Both the position numbers and the translations under genes were made by a program. A stretch of 64,000 nt of DNA from Streptococcus sp. Marseille-Q0941. GTDB taxonomy: Bacteria > Bacillota > Bacilli > Lactobacillales > Streptococcaceae. The notes under the pieces were generated by a model. The model was given only the letters and a program-made list of their open reading frames with translations. It was not told where the DNA came from and did no database searches. The stretch lies in the NCBI RefSeq assembly GCF_943736975.1, contig NZ_CALSFO010000003.1, forward strand, positions 496,001-560,000, given 5' to 3'. How positions within the stretch are numbered: the stretch's first letter is position 1; every line of letters starts with the position of its first letter. Shown in pieces: positions 57,756 through 64,000 of the stretch.

Positions 57756-58001
57756 ATGGATGATTTCGTAATTGAAAAAATTTCAAGAGGTATGTTAATT
57801 GTTTCTTTAAATGGACATGAAATTTCATTTGAAGGAGAAATGTTCTTTCCAAATAATGAGTTTCATTTTTCCCTATATGCGAAAACAGCAAAATTTACTA
57901 AGACCAACCAAATTTTAAGCAAGGAAGAGTTAGATAATATTTTAGAACATTTAAAAAAAGAATTTATTTTAAAAAATAGAGTATTAGACATAATTTTCTA
58001 A
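57756..58001 (+). CDS. Putative immunity protein 2 (81 aa)
   Basis: Begins MDDFVIEKISRGMLIVSLNG and continues HEISFEGEMFFPNNEFHFSLY. The beta-rich front and helical end (SKEELDNILEHLKKEFIL) recall small immunity families such as Imm74, though I cannot confirm membership. It starts 5 bases after the toxin tip, the classical toxin-immunity order. Confidence 0.6.
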   Translation: MDDFVIEKISRGMLIVSLNGHEISFEGEMFFPNNEFHFSLYAKTAKFTKTNQILSKEELDNILEHLKKEFILKNRVLDIIF

Positions 58002-58030
58002 ATTTAATTATCAACTGTAAAGTAGCCCAA

Positions 58031-58072
58031 GCAAGCAGTAGACCACATGAAACTTCCAATCCCGACGTAAGG
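58031..58072 (+). repeat. Intercassette repeat, copy 2
   Basis: GCAAGCAGTAGACCACATG then AAACTTCCAATCCCGACGTA. Diverged from copy 3, which lies 58 bases downstream. Confidence 0.75.
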
Positions 58073-58073
58073 T

Positions 58074-58958
58074 GTGAGGTATGCACACACACGGGTTCTG
58101 CCTTTCAGACGCCCCCACCCCCAACAGCAAGCAAGCCGTAGCCCGCATGAAACCTCCAATCCTGACGTAGGGCATTACAGTACACACGAACCCTTGGCAC
58201 AAGTCCGCGACTTGACAACCGCAGAAGGCGAAAGCCAACAACAAATCCACTACTTCCACTGCGACCAAATCGTCATCCCGCGCGAGATGACCGATAAGAA
58301 CTGCAACCTCTTATGGTACGGCGAATACACTGCCTGGGGTCGTCTGAAAAAGGGTGAGCGTGTTTATCAGAACGCACATCAGCCGTTCAGATTGCAAAAT
58401 CAGTATTATGATGAAGAGACCGGGCTGCATTACAACCTGATGCGGTATTACGAGCCTGAGGCCGGGCGGTTTGTGAATCAGGACCCGATTGGGTTGCTGG
58501 GCGGGGAGAATCTTTATTGGTTTGCTCCTAATGTACAGGCTTGGGTTGATCCATTAGGATTAAAATGTAGTAAAAGTCATTGGAGTGGTAATAGAGGAAG
58601 GGCAAAAGCAGAGCATGATTTGAAAAATAATGGTTTCGAGATCATCGTAGAAGAAGTAACAATGGTTGTTAATAAGAAACGTACTCGAGCTGATTTTGTA
58701 GCGAGGGATGGGCATGGTAACATTCACATATTTGAAGTGAAACACGGAAATAGTAGATTAACTAAAAATCAGGCGGCGTCTGGTGTATTTAATCCATCTA
58801 GCCCATCGAATACAGTTCATGGTATTGGTGGTGGTGTTATTCGGACATCTCAGGGGACTGCTGGCTCACTTAGAGTTGCTACTGGTTCAGCAAGAGGGGC
58901 TCCTTTAGGAGGTAAAGGAGCAACACATAATGCCACTTTTCACTTGTTAAAATATTAA
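58074..58958 (+). CDS. Rhs C-terminal module with PD-(D/E)xK-like nuclease tip
   Basis: From a GTG at 58074. Residues about 30-165 are the Rhs core: [85 protein letters not shown]. The tip after DPLGLK has TRADFVARDGHGNIHIFEVK, i.e. Asp...Glu-x-Lys as in PD-(D/E)xK nucleases. A full Rhs needs thousands of upstream residues, so this is an orphan tip with no visible export route. Its first 30 codons contain the intercassette repeat. An immunity gene follows after 17 bases. Confidence 0.8.
   Translation: MRYAHTRVLPFRRPHPQQQASRSPHETSNPDVGHYSTHEPLAQVRDLTTAEGESQQQIHYFHCDQIVIPREMTDKNCNLLWYGEYTAWGRLKKGERVYQNAHQPFRLQNQYYDEETGLHYNLMRYYEPEAGRFVNQDPIGLLGGENLYWFAPNVQAWVDPLGLKCSKSHWSGNRGRAKAEHDLKNNGFEIIVEEVTMVVNKKRTRADFVARDGHGNIHIFEVKHGNSRLTKNQAASGVFNPSSPSNTVHGIGGGVIRTSQGTAGSLRVATGSARGAPLGGKGATHNATFHLLKY
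58131..58172 (+). repeat. Intercassette repeat, copy 3
   Basis: GCAAGCCGTAGCCCGCATG then AAACCTCCAATCCTGACGTA and GGG; the best match to the consensus. It lies inside the reading frame of the Rhs module (ASRSPHETSNPDVG). Confidence 0.8.
58337..58348 (+). other. Near-perfect Neisseria-type DNA uptake sequence in the Rhs core
   Basis: GGGTCGTCTGAA, differing only in the first base from AGGTCGTCTGAA. It codes for GRLK in WGRLKKGE. A further degenerate copy (TGATCGTCTGAA) lies in the core remnant at about 60669-60680, and CTTTCAGACGCC (58100-58112) is another diverged match. Confidence 0.65.
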
Positions 58959-58975
58959 TTAATGAAGGATAAATT

Positions 58976-59596
58976 ATGGATTTTGAAGAATTAAGATATC
59001 ATTTTGAAATTGTGTTAACTGAAAAATTAAAATTTCTGGCAAAGGAATATGGGTTTCGTTCTGGGAAATTAGCTCTGAAAAAGAAAAGTTTGGATAAAAG
59101 CGTAGAACTATCTTTAATTTACTCTAAAAAAGGATTAGGATATTACATATCCTCAACAGCTTTTGATAATGAATTAAATACATTTCTTATTGAAAGTGAA
59201 ATCCCGTACAAATCTAATAATGTGGCAGATACATATCAACTTTTTATCACGACATTATCAGAGAAAAAACCTTCATATCCAATTTCAAGTCAGGGTAATT
59301 TGATTAAATTGCCACAGCTATCACAAATGGAGGATGTAATAAATGGTACTGTTAAATTATTACAGCAAGAGTATTTTCCTTTGTTAATAAATTTTTTTGA
59401 AATGAAGAAAGAATTGATTGGAGACATTATTTCTAGACCGTCTATATTTAATTATCCTCTTCCTACTTTAATTTTTTGTTGTATTAAGAATAATGTTAAT
59501 AAATTGGATAAAAATCTGATTTTAAATAAAAATTTAATTAAAAATAAAGAATTTGATTTAGGTTTGCTTGAGAAGGCTGGAATTGTACTTGAATAA
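58976..59596 (+). CDS. Putative immunity protein 3 (206 aa)
   Basis: AT-rich gene with GAAGGA ahead of its ATG. Begins MDFEELRYHFEIVLTEKLKF; a mixed alpha/beta N-terminal half (SVELSLIYSKKGLGYYISS) is followed by a helical, Leu-rich C-terminal half (INFFEMKKELIGDII). I do not recognise the family. Placed directly after the nuclease-tip module, it is the likely antidote to that nuclease. Confidence 0.65.
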   Translation: MDFEELRYHFEIVLTEKLKFLAKEYGFRSGKLALKKKSLDKSVELSLIYSKKGLGYYISSTAFDNELNTFLIESEIPYKSNNVADTYQLFITTLSEKKPSYPISSQGNLIKLPQLSQMEDVINGTVKLLQQEYFPLLINFFEMKKELIGDIISRPSIFNYPLPTLIFCCIKNNVNKLDKNLILNKNLIKNKEFDLGLLEKAGIVLE

Positions 59597-60009
59597 TGTG
59601 AATTACTAACCAACTTGTAATTCTGAAATGTTTTTGAATTTATGATCTGAGTATCTGAGCAAGCTGCAGCCAGCATGAAACTTCTAATCTCAAAGCAAGC
59701 CGTAGCTAGCAGTAGCCCGCATTAAACCTCCAATCCTGACGTAGTGTGCGTGCGGTACGCACGCATGCGGTTTCTGTTTTTCAGACGACCTTCATCTTAT
59801 TTCGTCAAAAATGTGCGCACGAAAGGGTTTTCATATCATACTGCTGCCTTTGAAATAGAATAAAAGGCGTATATAAAATCATGTAGGAAGGATGATTTCG
59901 GAAACCAAACGGCAGAAATTTATTTCTAGGAAACAGGCAACAATATTTCGTATAATTATTGGTAAATGTTCCTAATTTTATTAATGTAAATATATTGGAA
60001 AGGGTTAAT
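59597..60009 (+). other. Intercassette debris: repeats, uptake sequence and dead toxin DNA
   Basis: Two tandem copies of the intercassette repeat (59659-59694 and 59695-59745) run into GTGCGTGCGGTACGCACGCA, a decayed VRYVR core start. Then comes TTCAGACGACCT, and about 200 bases of low-coding sequence with stops in all frames that look like an eroded toxin tip. No intact gene is present. Confidence 0.6.
59780..59791 (-). other. Perfect Neisseria DNA uptake sequence dialect
   Basis: Plus strand TTCAGACGACCT, the reverse complement of AGGTCGTCTGAA. As I recall, this 12-mer is the uptake-sequence dialect of the Neisseria mucosa/sicca group of oral commensals. Its presence in non-coding DNA of a Streptococcus contig points to the donor of the island. 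Confidence 0.7.
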
Positions 60010-60426
60010 ATGAACTACTTGATTAAGCCATATGAATCAATTGGTGATTTTGTATTTGGTACTTCTCTTGAGGAAGTACAAGAAAAATATGGAAAACCAG
60101 CAAGAATGGTTGAAGATAATATTATGAATAATAAGGTGGAATATAGAAATGCTTGTGAGTTAGTTTATGAAAACGATAAACTGGTTTATGGATATTGCTT
60201 AAAAGATTCTAGTCCCATATTAGGAGATATTGATATATTCAAAAATTCAATCGAAGATCTTAAAGCCATCGATTCAGAATTTATCGAAGGAAAAAAATAT
60301 ATCCTTTTTAAGAATCTCGGAATTTGTATAGGAGGTATGACAGGGAAAAAAATTCCTGAAGGCAAGTTATTAATTGCATTCGATAAAAATCACTTTGATT
60401 TTTTTGAATGTTTTATCGAGGTGTAA
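60010..60426 (+). CDS. Putative immunity protein 4 (138 aa)
   Basis: MNYLIKPYESIGDFVFGTSL then EEVQEKYGKPARMVE, with GGAAAGG before the ATG at 60010; a longer frame to 59959 lacks a signal. The small alpha/beta fold with ITSF-like FGTSLEEVQEKYGKP is common in immunity-like genes. No toxin precedes it, only decayed DNA, so it is an orphan immunity gene. Confidence 0.6.
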   Translation: MNYLIKPYESIGDFVFGTSLEEVQEKYGKPARMVEDNIMNNKVEYRNACELVYENDKLVYGYCLKDSSPILGDIDIFKNSIEDLKAIDSEFIEGKKYILFKNLGICIGGMTGKKIPEGKLLIAFDKNHFDFFECFIEV

Positions 60427-60428
60427 TC

Positions 60429-60508
60429 GAATTGTAGCCAATGAAACTTCCAATTCCGATGTAGAGTAAGCCGCAGCCTACACAAAACCTTCAGTCCTGA
60501 CGCAGGGA
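60429..60508 (+). repeat. Intercassette repeat, copies 6-7
   Basis: A decayed copy (AATTGTAGCCAATGAAACTT then CCAATTCCGATGTAG) followed by AAGCCGCAGCCTACACAAAA and CCTTCAGTCCTGACGCAGGG. It ends immediately before the next core remnant, as the other copies do. Confidence 0.75.
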
Positions 60509-60510
60509 AT

Positions 60511-60684
60511 GTGCGGTACGTACGCGGTTTCGCCTATCAAAACTACATCAACGAAGACGGATAAAACCGCCAAGAAACCCACTACTTCCACTGCGACCAA
60601 ATCGGTATCCCAAGAGAGATGACCGACATCCATGGCAATCTGTTTTGGTACGGCGAATACACCGCCTGTGATCGTCTGAAATAA
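60511..60684 (+). pseudogene. Rhs core remnant with stops, before immunity gene 5
   Basis: Reads [17 protein letters not shown], then [19 protein letters not shown] and TDIHGNLFWYGEYTACDRLK* in one frame: 58 codons with a TAA after EDG and another at the end. The core breaks off at RLK, and the toxin tip that should follow is missing. A recognised SUKH-type immunity gene comes 50 bases later. Confidence 0.85.
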
Positions 60685-60733
60685 GAAGAAAATCGGAAAA
60701 ACATGTCCATAACCTTTAACTGGAGTAAACATT

Positions 60734-61330
60734 ATGAGCACAAGAATGCAAACTTTAATAGAAAAAATGGGTGGAGTTGTAAGGGTCGGAGCAAAGCCTT
60801 TCGCTCCTTTATCACGAGAAATAATGTCAAAATTTCTAGATATTGATAGAAAAGAATTTTCTGATTATTTAGATTATTTGACGTGTTTTGGAGGAGAGAC
60901 ATATCTAAATGAAGTATTTTATAAATTAACCATGTATGACAATGGGCTACCAAGCTATTGTTATCCCCCTGATTCACCGATAGAAAATGTTGTAATAAAG
61001 AAAGGGGAATTTGGTTGTTTCTATGGAGAAGGAGAATCGTATCAAACTGACTATTCATTGAGTGATGCTATAAAAAAAATGGAGAATAGGATTCCTACAA
61101 ATTTTTTACCTATTGCTGAGAATAACTGCGGAGATAGGATATGTCTTTGTATAAAAGGGGGAAAAATAGGACAAATTTTTTATTGGTATCATGAAAACGA
61201 ATGGGATGAAGAAGATTATTTTGATGATTTTGGAAAAACTATGCCTGAAGAAGTAAAGATGCAAAATATGTATTTAGTCGGAGAAGATTTGTATGACTGT
61301 TTTAATCGTATGGTCTTAGAAGAAGAATAA
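60734..61330 (+). CDS. SUKH (SMI1/KNR4) family immunity protein, copy A (198 aa)
   Basis: MSTRMQTLIEKMGGVVRVGA, FSDYLDYLTCFGGETYLNE, and the SUKH core IPTNFLPIAENNCGDRICLC followed by GGKIGQIFYWYHENEWDEED. SUKH proteins neutralise many contact-dependent toxins. About half the residues match copy B at 63075, with the same end (YDCFNRM / YDCFSRM). GGAG precedes the start. Its own toxin is missing. Confidence 0.85.
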   Translation: MSTRMQTLIEKMGGVVRVGAKPFAPLSREIMSKFLDIDRKEFSDYLDYLTCFGGETYLNEVFYKLTMYDNGLPSYCYPPDSPIENVVIKKGEFGCFYGEGESYQTDYSLSDAIKKMENRIPTNFLPIAENNCGDRICLCIKGGKIGQIFYWYHENEWDEEDYFDDFGKTMPEEVKMQNMYLVGEDLYDCFNRMVLEEE

Positions 61331-61401
61331 TTGTTTGAAATATTATGTACCTAAAGATATATGTAATTTGTAAACTGAATTATATATTTCTAGCTTTGAT
61401 T

Positions 61402-61446
61402 AGCAAATCGTAGACCGGAGAAAACCTTCAGTCCTGACGTAGGATA
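61402..61446 (+). repeat. Intercassette repeat, copy 8
   Basis: GCAAATCGTAGACCGGAGAA then AACCTTCAGTCCTGACGTAG, directly joined to the VRYVRG start of the next Rhs module. 61331-61400 is AT-rich and empty. Confidence 0.75.
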
Positions 61447-61447
61447 T

Positions 61448-62239
61448 GTGCGGTACGTACGCGGTTTCGCCTATCAAAACCACATCAACGAAGACGGCGA
61501 AAACCGCCAACAAACCCACTACTTCCACTGCGACCAAATCGACATACCGCATGAGATGACTGACATCTACTGCAATCTCTTATGGTACGGCGAATACATC
61601 GTCTGGGGTTATCTGAAAAAGGATGAGTGGGTATACAAGAACGTGCACCAGCCGTTCAGACTGCAAAACCAATATGTCGACCGTGAGACTTGGCTGCATT
61701 ACAACTTCCTCAGGTATTACGATCCTGAGGCCGAGAGGTTTGTGAATCAGGATCCGATTGGGTTGTGGGGTGGGGAGAATCTGTATCAGTTTGCGTTGAA
61801 TGCCCAAAGATGGGTTGACACTTTAGGATTATCTCCAAGTCGTATTTTAGATAGAGCCCTTGGAGGGAAAAAGGGAGATAGGCTTTCTGCACACAATCTA
61901 ATTCCTGTAGAAATTTGGGCAGAAAAGAAAGATTTCTTAGATAGAATTGGGCTTCAGGGGCATCGGGATCGGGCTAGTAATGGTTTATTAATACCTGGCA
62001 GCAGAGCTGCTTATTTGGATGGAGTAGGAAAAGGTATGAGAGTCTATCATAGTTCTAGTCATCCAAATTATAGCGATATGGTAAGACAGCGGTTAGATGC
62101 CATAGAGCAATCACAGATGTCTGATAAAGAGAAGAAAAAAGCTGTTCGCAAGCTTCAAATTGAATTAAGAAGGCGGATTTGGGCAGGAAATGTCCCGCAG
62201 GTTACTACATGCAATAGTCAGAAAAATAGAATGAATTAA
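61448..62239 (+). CDS. Rhs C-terminal module with an AHH/HNH-type nuclease tip
   Basis: From GTG at 61448: core [86 protein letters not shown]. The core is open but diverged (WLHYN for GLHYN, DTLGL for DPLGL). The tip after GLS holds [28 protein letters not shown] and [16 protein letters not shown], the pattern of AHH-type endonuclease VII-fold nucleases of polymorphic toxins. Immunity gene 6 follows after 50 bases. The best candidate in the window for an intact tip. Confidence 0.8.
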   Translation: MRYVRGFAYQNHINEDGENRQQTHYFHCDQIDIPHEMTDIYCNLLWYGEYIVWGYLKKDEWVYKNVHQPFRLQNQYVDRETWLHYNFLRYYDPEAERFVNQDPIGLWGGENLYQFALNAQRWVDTLGLSPSRILDRALGGKKGDRLSAHNLIPVEIWAEKKDFLDRIGLQGHRDRASNGLLIPGSRAAYLDGVGKGMRVYHSSSHPNYSDMVRQRLDAIEQSQMSDKEKKKAVRKLQIELRRRIWAGNVPQVTTCNSQKNRMN

Positions 62240-62289
62240 TTTTGGTTATTATGTAATAAAGATTTAAAGATTTAAAGGAGTCATTTCTT

Positions 62290-62931
62290 ATGGATAATTT
62301 TTATGCAATGCTAGTAGATTATGAAAGTAAAAGTTGCCCAGGAAAGATGCTTGGTTTATTTTCTACTGACATGATGAATCCTAAAAGTGAATCATTTCAT
62401 TCAGTAGATATGAGCAAAGAGATTTTTCAAATTAATCAAGAAAAAATATATCTGAACTTATGGAAAAAACGAAAATTAAATTTTGATTATTACTTTGAAT
62501 CGGCTCATCTTTTTTCACAAGAATGTTGGAGTCTACTTAATAAATACAGAATTGCTCCTCATATTTCCATTCCTGTAATTGTTGCAATTTCTAGTCAAAG
62601 CGTAGCTGAAGAAAAAGCTTATAAGCTTGTTGCATTCGAAAACAAGCAATTTTTTGATAACCGAACTTCTGTTTTCCAAATAGGAGAGATGGGAACCATT
62701 TTACCTTCTAAAATAAATTTCACTGATATGGAATATGATTTATTTCAGTTAAATGACACTATATTGCATAATATATTAATAGTAAGTGCCAATCTCATGA
62801 ATGTTTTAAAAAATGCTAACCTCGATGGTTACAAATTCGTCCCTTTGGATGATTTATTAGATACATTCATGAATGACCATAATTTAAGTATAAATGACTT
62901 TATTAAGCCCAAACGAGGGAAGCTACCATAG
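62290..62931 (+). CDS. Putative immunity protein 6 (213 aa)
   Basis: MDNFYAMLVDYESKSCPGKM, with AAAGGAG ahead of the start. An Asn/Lys-rich AT-biased protein ending GYKFVPLDDLLDTFMNDHNL. The phrase GYKFVPLDD and overall length recall the Imm43/DUF1629 group, but I would not insist on it. It follows the AHH-type tip, so it is its probable antidote. Confidence 0.6.
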   Translation: MDNFYAMLVDYESKSCPGKMLGLFSTDMMNPKSESFHSVDMSKEIFQINQEKIYLNLWKKRKLNFDYYFESAHLFSQECWSLLNKYRIAPHISIPVIVAISSQSVAEEKAYKLVAFENKQFFDNRTSVFQIGEMGTILPSKINFTDMEYDLFQLNDTILHNILIVSANLMNVLKNANLDGYKFVPLDDLLDTFMNDHNLSINDFIKPKRGKLP

Positions 62932-63043
62932 CAAAGCTTATTTCACAGGTGGGATGTTTATCTTCGGGTATGCACAAGATGGTATTCGCCATACAGGTCC
63001 AGCCAGTGTGATACGCAATAAACGATCTAATAAGAAATGTTGA
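62924..63043 (+). pseudogene. Toxin-tip C-terminal remnant before immunity gene copy B
   Basis: Reads YHSKAYFTGGMFIFGYAQDG and IRHTGPASVIRNKRSNKKC, overlapping the end of the previous gene by 8 bases. It has no core or start. It is presumably the tail of the toxin whose immunity is the SUKH gene at 63075. Copy A lacks such a tail, so the two cassettes decayed differently. Confidence 0.55.
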
Positions 63044-63074
63044 TTGTTTGACGAAGTTATAACAGAAAGGAATA

Positions 63075-63665
63075 ATGAAAATGAAAATTAAGAGTTTGGT
63101 TGAAAAAATGGGTGGAGTTCAAAGGTTTACATTTGAACCACTGATTCCTACATCTAGAAAATCGATGTCTAAATTTTTAGATATTACTAAAGAAGAATTT
63201 TCTGATTATTTGGATTATCTTGAATTATTTGGTGGAGAGACAGGATTTATAAAAGAATTTAAGTTAACACCATATAGTAATTTTCCTGAATATTGTTATC
63301 CGGATGATGATGTTCCTGTGGGTGGTAATATTGAATGGAGTGGAGGCGATTTAGGTTTCTTTTATGGTGAAAATATAAACTACCAAAAAAACTCCCTAAT
63401 TAGTGAGAGGCTTGAAAAATATAAAAATAGAATACCAGATAATTTTCTACCGATATCAAGTAATGAATTTGGTGATTTGATTTGTCTATGTACTCAAGGA
63501 AAAAGAATTGGGCAAATTTTCTATTGGGATCATGAAAATGAATGGGATGAAGAAGATTATTTTGATGAATTTGGTGTGCCAATGCCTGAAAAAGTGAAAT
63601 TTCAAAATATCTATTTAATTGGTAAAAATCTATATGATTGCTTTAGCAGAATGATTCCAGTTTAA
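63075..63665 (+). CDS. SUKH (SMI1/KNR4) family immunity protein, copy B (196 aa)
   Basis: MKMKIKSLVEKMGGVQRFTF, FSDYLDYLELFGGETGFIK, and IPDNFLPISSNEFGDLICLC followed by RIGQIFYWDHENEWDEED. Paralogue of copy A. AAAGGAATA precedes the ATG. The two differ mostly in the surface loop before the SUKH core, as expected if they protect against different toxin alleles. Confidence 0.85.
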   Translation: MKMKIKSLVEKMGGVQRFTFEPLIPTSRKSMSKFLDITKEEFSDYLDYLELFGGETGFIKEFKLTPYSNFPEYCYPDDDVPVGGNIEWSGGDLGFFYGENINYQKNSLISERLEKYKNRIPDNFLPISSNEFGDLICLCTQGKRIGQIFYWDHENEWDEEDYFDEFGVPMPEKVKFQNIYLIGKNLYDCFSRMIPV

Positions 63666-63672
63666 TAATTGA

Positions 63673-63716
63673 AGCAAGCCGTAGCCTACACAAAACCTTT
63701 AGTTCTGACATAGAGT
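63673..63716 (+). repeat. Intercassette repeat, copy 9
   Basis: GCAAGCCGTAGCCTACACAA then AACCTTTAGTTCTGACATAG, followed by a decayed VRYVRG segment (GTGTGGCACAAATGTAAGCG). Confidence 0.75.
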
Positions 63717-63744
63717 GTGTGGCACAAATGTAAGCGATTACTCC

Positions 63745-63858
63745 TATCAAAGCCACATCAACGAAGACAGCGAAAACCGCCAACAAACCCACTACTTCCA
63801 CTGCGACCAAATCGGCATCCCAAGAGAGATAACCGATAAGGACGACAATCTGGTTTGA
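63745..63858 (+). pseudogene. Rhs core remnant at the right edge
   Basis: [20 protein letters not shown], then DQIGIPREITDKDDNLV and TGA. The start is out of frame with the reading frame by the four extra bases in front. The core stops at DKDDNL, short of the WYGEY block. Confidence 0.85.
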
Positions 63859-64000
63859 TTCGTGTAATTCCCATAGTTGTTGGGGTTGTTTCTAAAGTAA
63901 TATCAAAAGTTGCTTCAAAGCTAAAATGTGGCAAATGTGTAAAAAATACTTCTCATGTACATCCATTACGCCAAGCATATATTAAAGAAGTGAATGGTTT
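63855..64000 (+). CDS. Partial toxin-tip ORF running off the right end
   Basis: From a TTG at 63855: LIRVIPIVVGVVSKVISKVA then SKLKCGKCVKNTSHVHPLRQ, with AYIKEVNG still open at 64000. The start reads like the ...DPLGL|IRVIP junction of an Rhs tip, joined to the core at DNL through the shared bases GGTTTG. CxxC and a His follow a hydrophobic segment. Its complete sequence and the next immunity gene lie beyond the window. Confidence 0.55.
   Translation, partial: MIRVIPIVVGVVSKVISKVASKLKCGKCVKNTSHVHPLRQAYIKEVNG

Noticed and set aside
58011-58268. Minus-strand ORF of 85 aa over the repeat region, and similar minus-strand ORFs at 60478 and 61580
   Set aside because: They are antisense of the Rhs core and repeat, sharing coordinates with the better-supported plus-strand frames.
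56489-64000. Prophage or conjugative element at the right end
   Set aside because: No integrase, terminase, relaxase or structural genes; every recognisable part is Rhs core, tip, immunity gene or repeat.
56489-64000. Type VI secretion or full-length Rhs delivery protein
   Set aside because: Only the last 130 or so residues of the core appear in each unit; no PAAR, VgrG, signal peptide or long YD-repeat barrel is present.

Overview
The window is a piece of chromosome from a viridans Streptococcus of the mitis/sanguinis type. The evidence is a BOX element, competence gene coiA with a ComX-type box, pavA/rqcH, cpoA, mutX, niaX-niaR, trpXYZ behind a tryptophan T-box, and local gene orders that I recall from pneumococcus (cpoA to obgE; coiA-pepF-methyltransferase-prsA; nox-apbE-glyQS; mutX-uvrB-amino-acid transporter-zwf). 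The species cannot be fixed from the sequence alone.

Bases 1-56.5 kb are ordinary, densely packed Streptococcus DNA. Bases 1-11 kb carry mutY, pepX, obgE, two glycolipid glycosyltransferases, rpoD and dnaG. Bases 11-18.3 kb carry the tryptophan transporter with its T-box, ppc and ftsW. Bases 18.5-27 kb carry prsA, an LPXTG surface protein beside a frameshifted serine recombinase, a methyltransferase, pepF, coiA, an orphan Card1-like nuclease and tehB. Bases 27-36.6 kb carry smpB, rnr, a BOX element, secG, rpmG, coaE, mutM, era, dgkA, ybeY, rqcH and a YitT protein. Bases 36.6-45.3 kb carry nox, which diverges from an apbE-flavoprotein operon, then glyQS behind a glycine T-box. Bases 45.4-56.5 kb carry rplJL, niacin uptake, mutX, uvrB, an amino-acid ABC transporter and zwf.

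From about 56,489 to the end the sequence changes character. The last codons of zwf run directly into an array of Rhs (YD-repeat) carboxy-terminal modules. Each module is a short GC-rich Rhs core fragment, a toxin tip and an AT-rich immunity gene, separated by a recurring 40-base motif. The core resembles Neisseriaceae Rhs protein, and the DNA holds a perfect 12-mer (TTCAGACGACCT) equal to a Neisseria DNA-uptake-sequence dialect, with a second near-perfect copy inside the core coding sequence. Most toxin parts are broken while the immunity genes are open. I read this as an inter-phylum acquisition of orphan toxin/immunity cassettes, possibly kept as an immunity bank; a chimeric assembly is the main alternative.

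Two other points stand out. A flavin reductase in the apbE operon ends in two repeats of DATSGAS, which fit the consensus for covalent flavinylation by ApbE, and CcpA (cre) sites sit in both divergent promoters of that locus. Several short or leaderless translation signals also occur: leaderless mutY and cpoA, and small leader ORFs before trpX and before the Card1-like gene.
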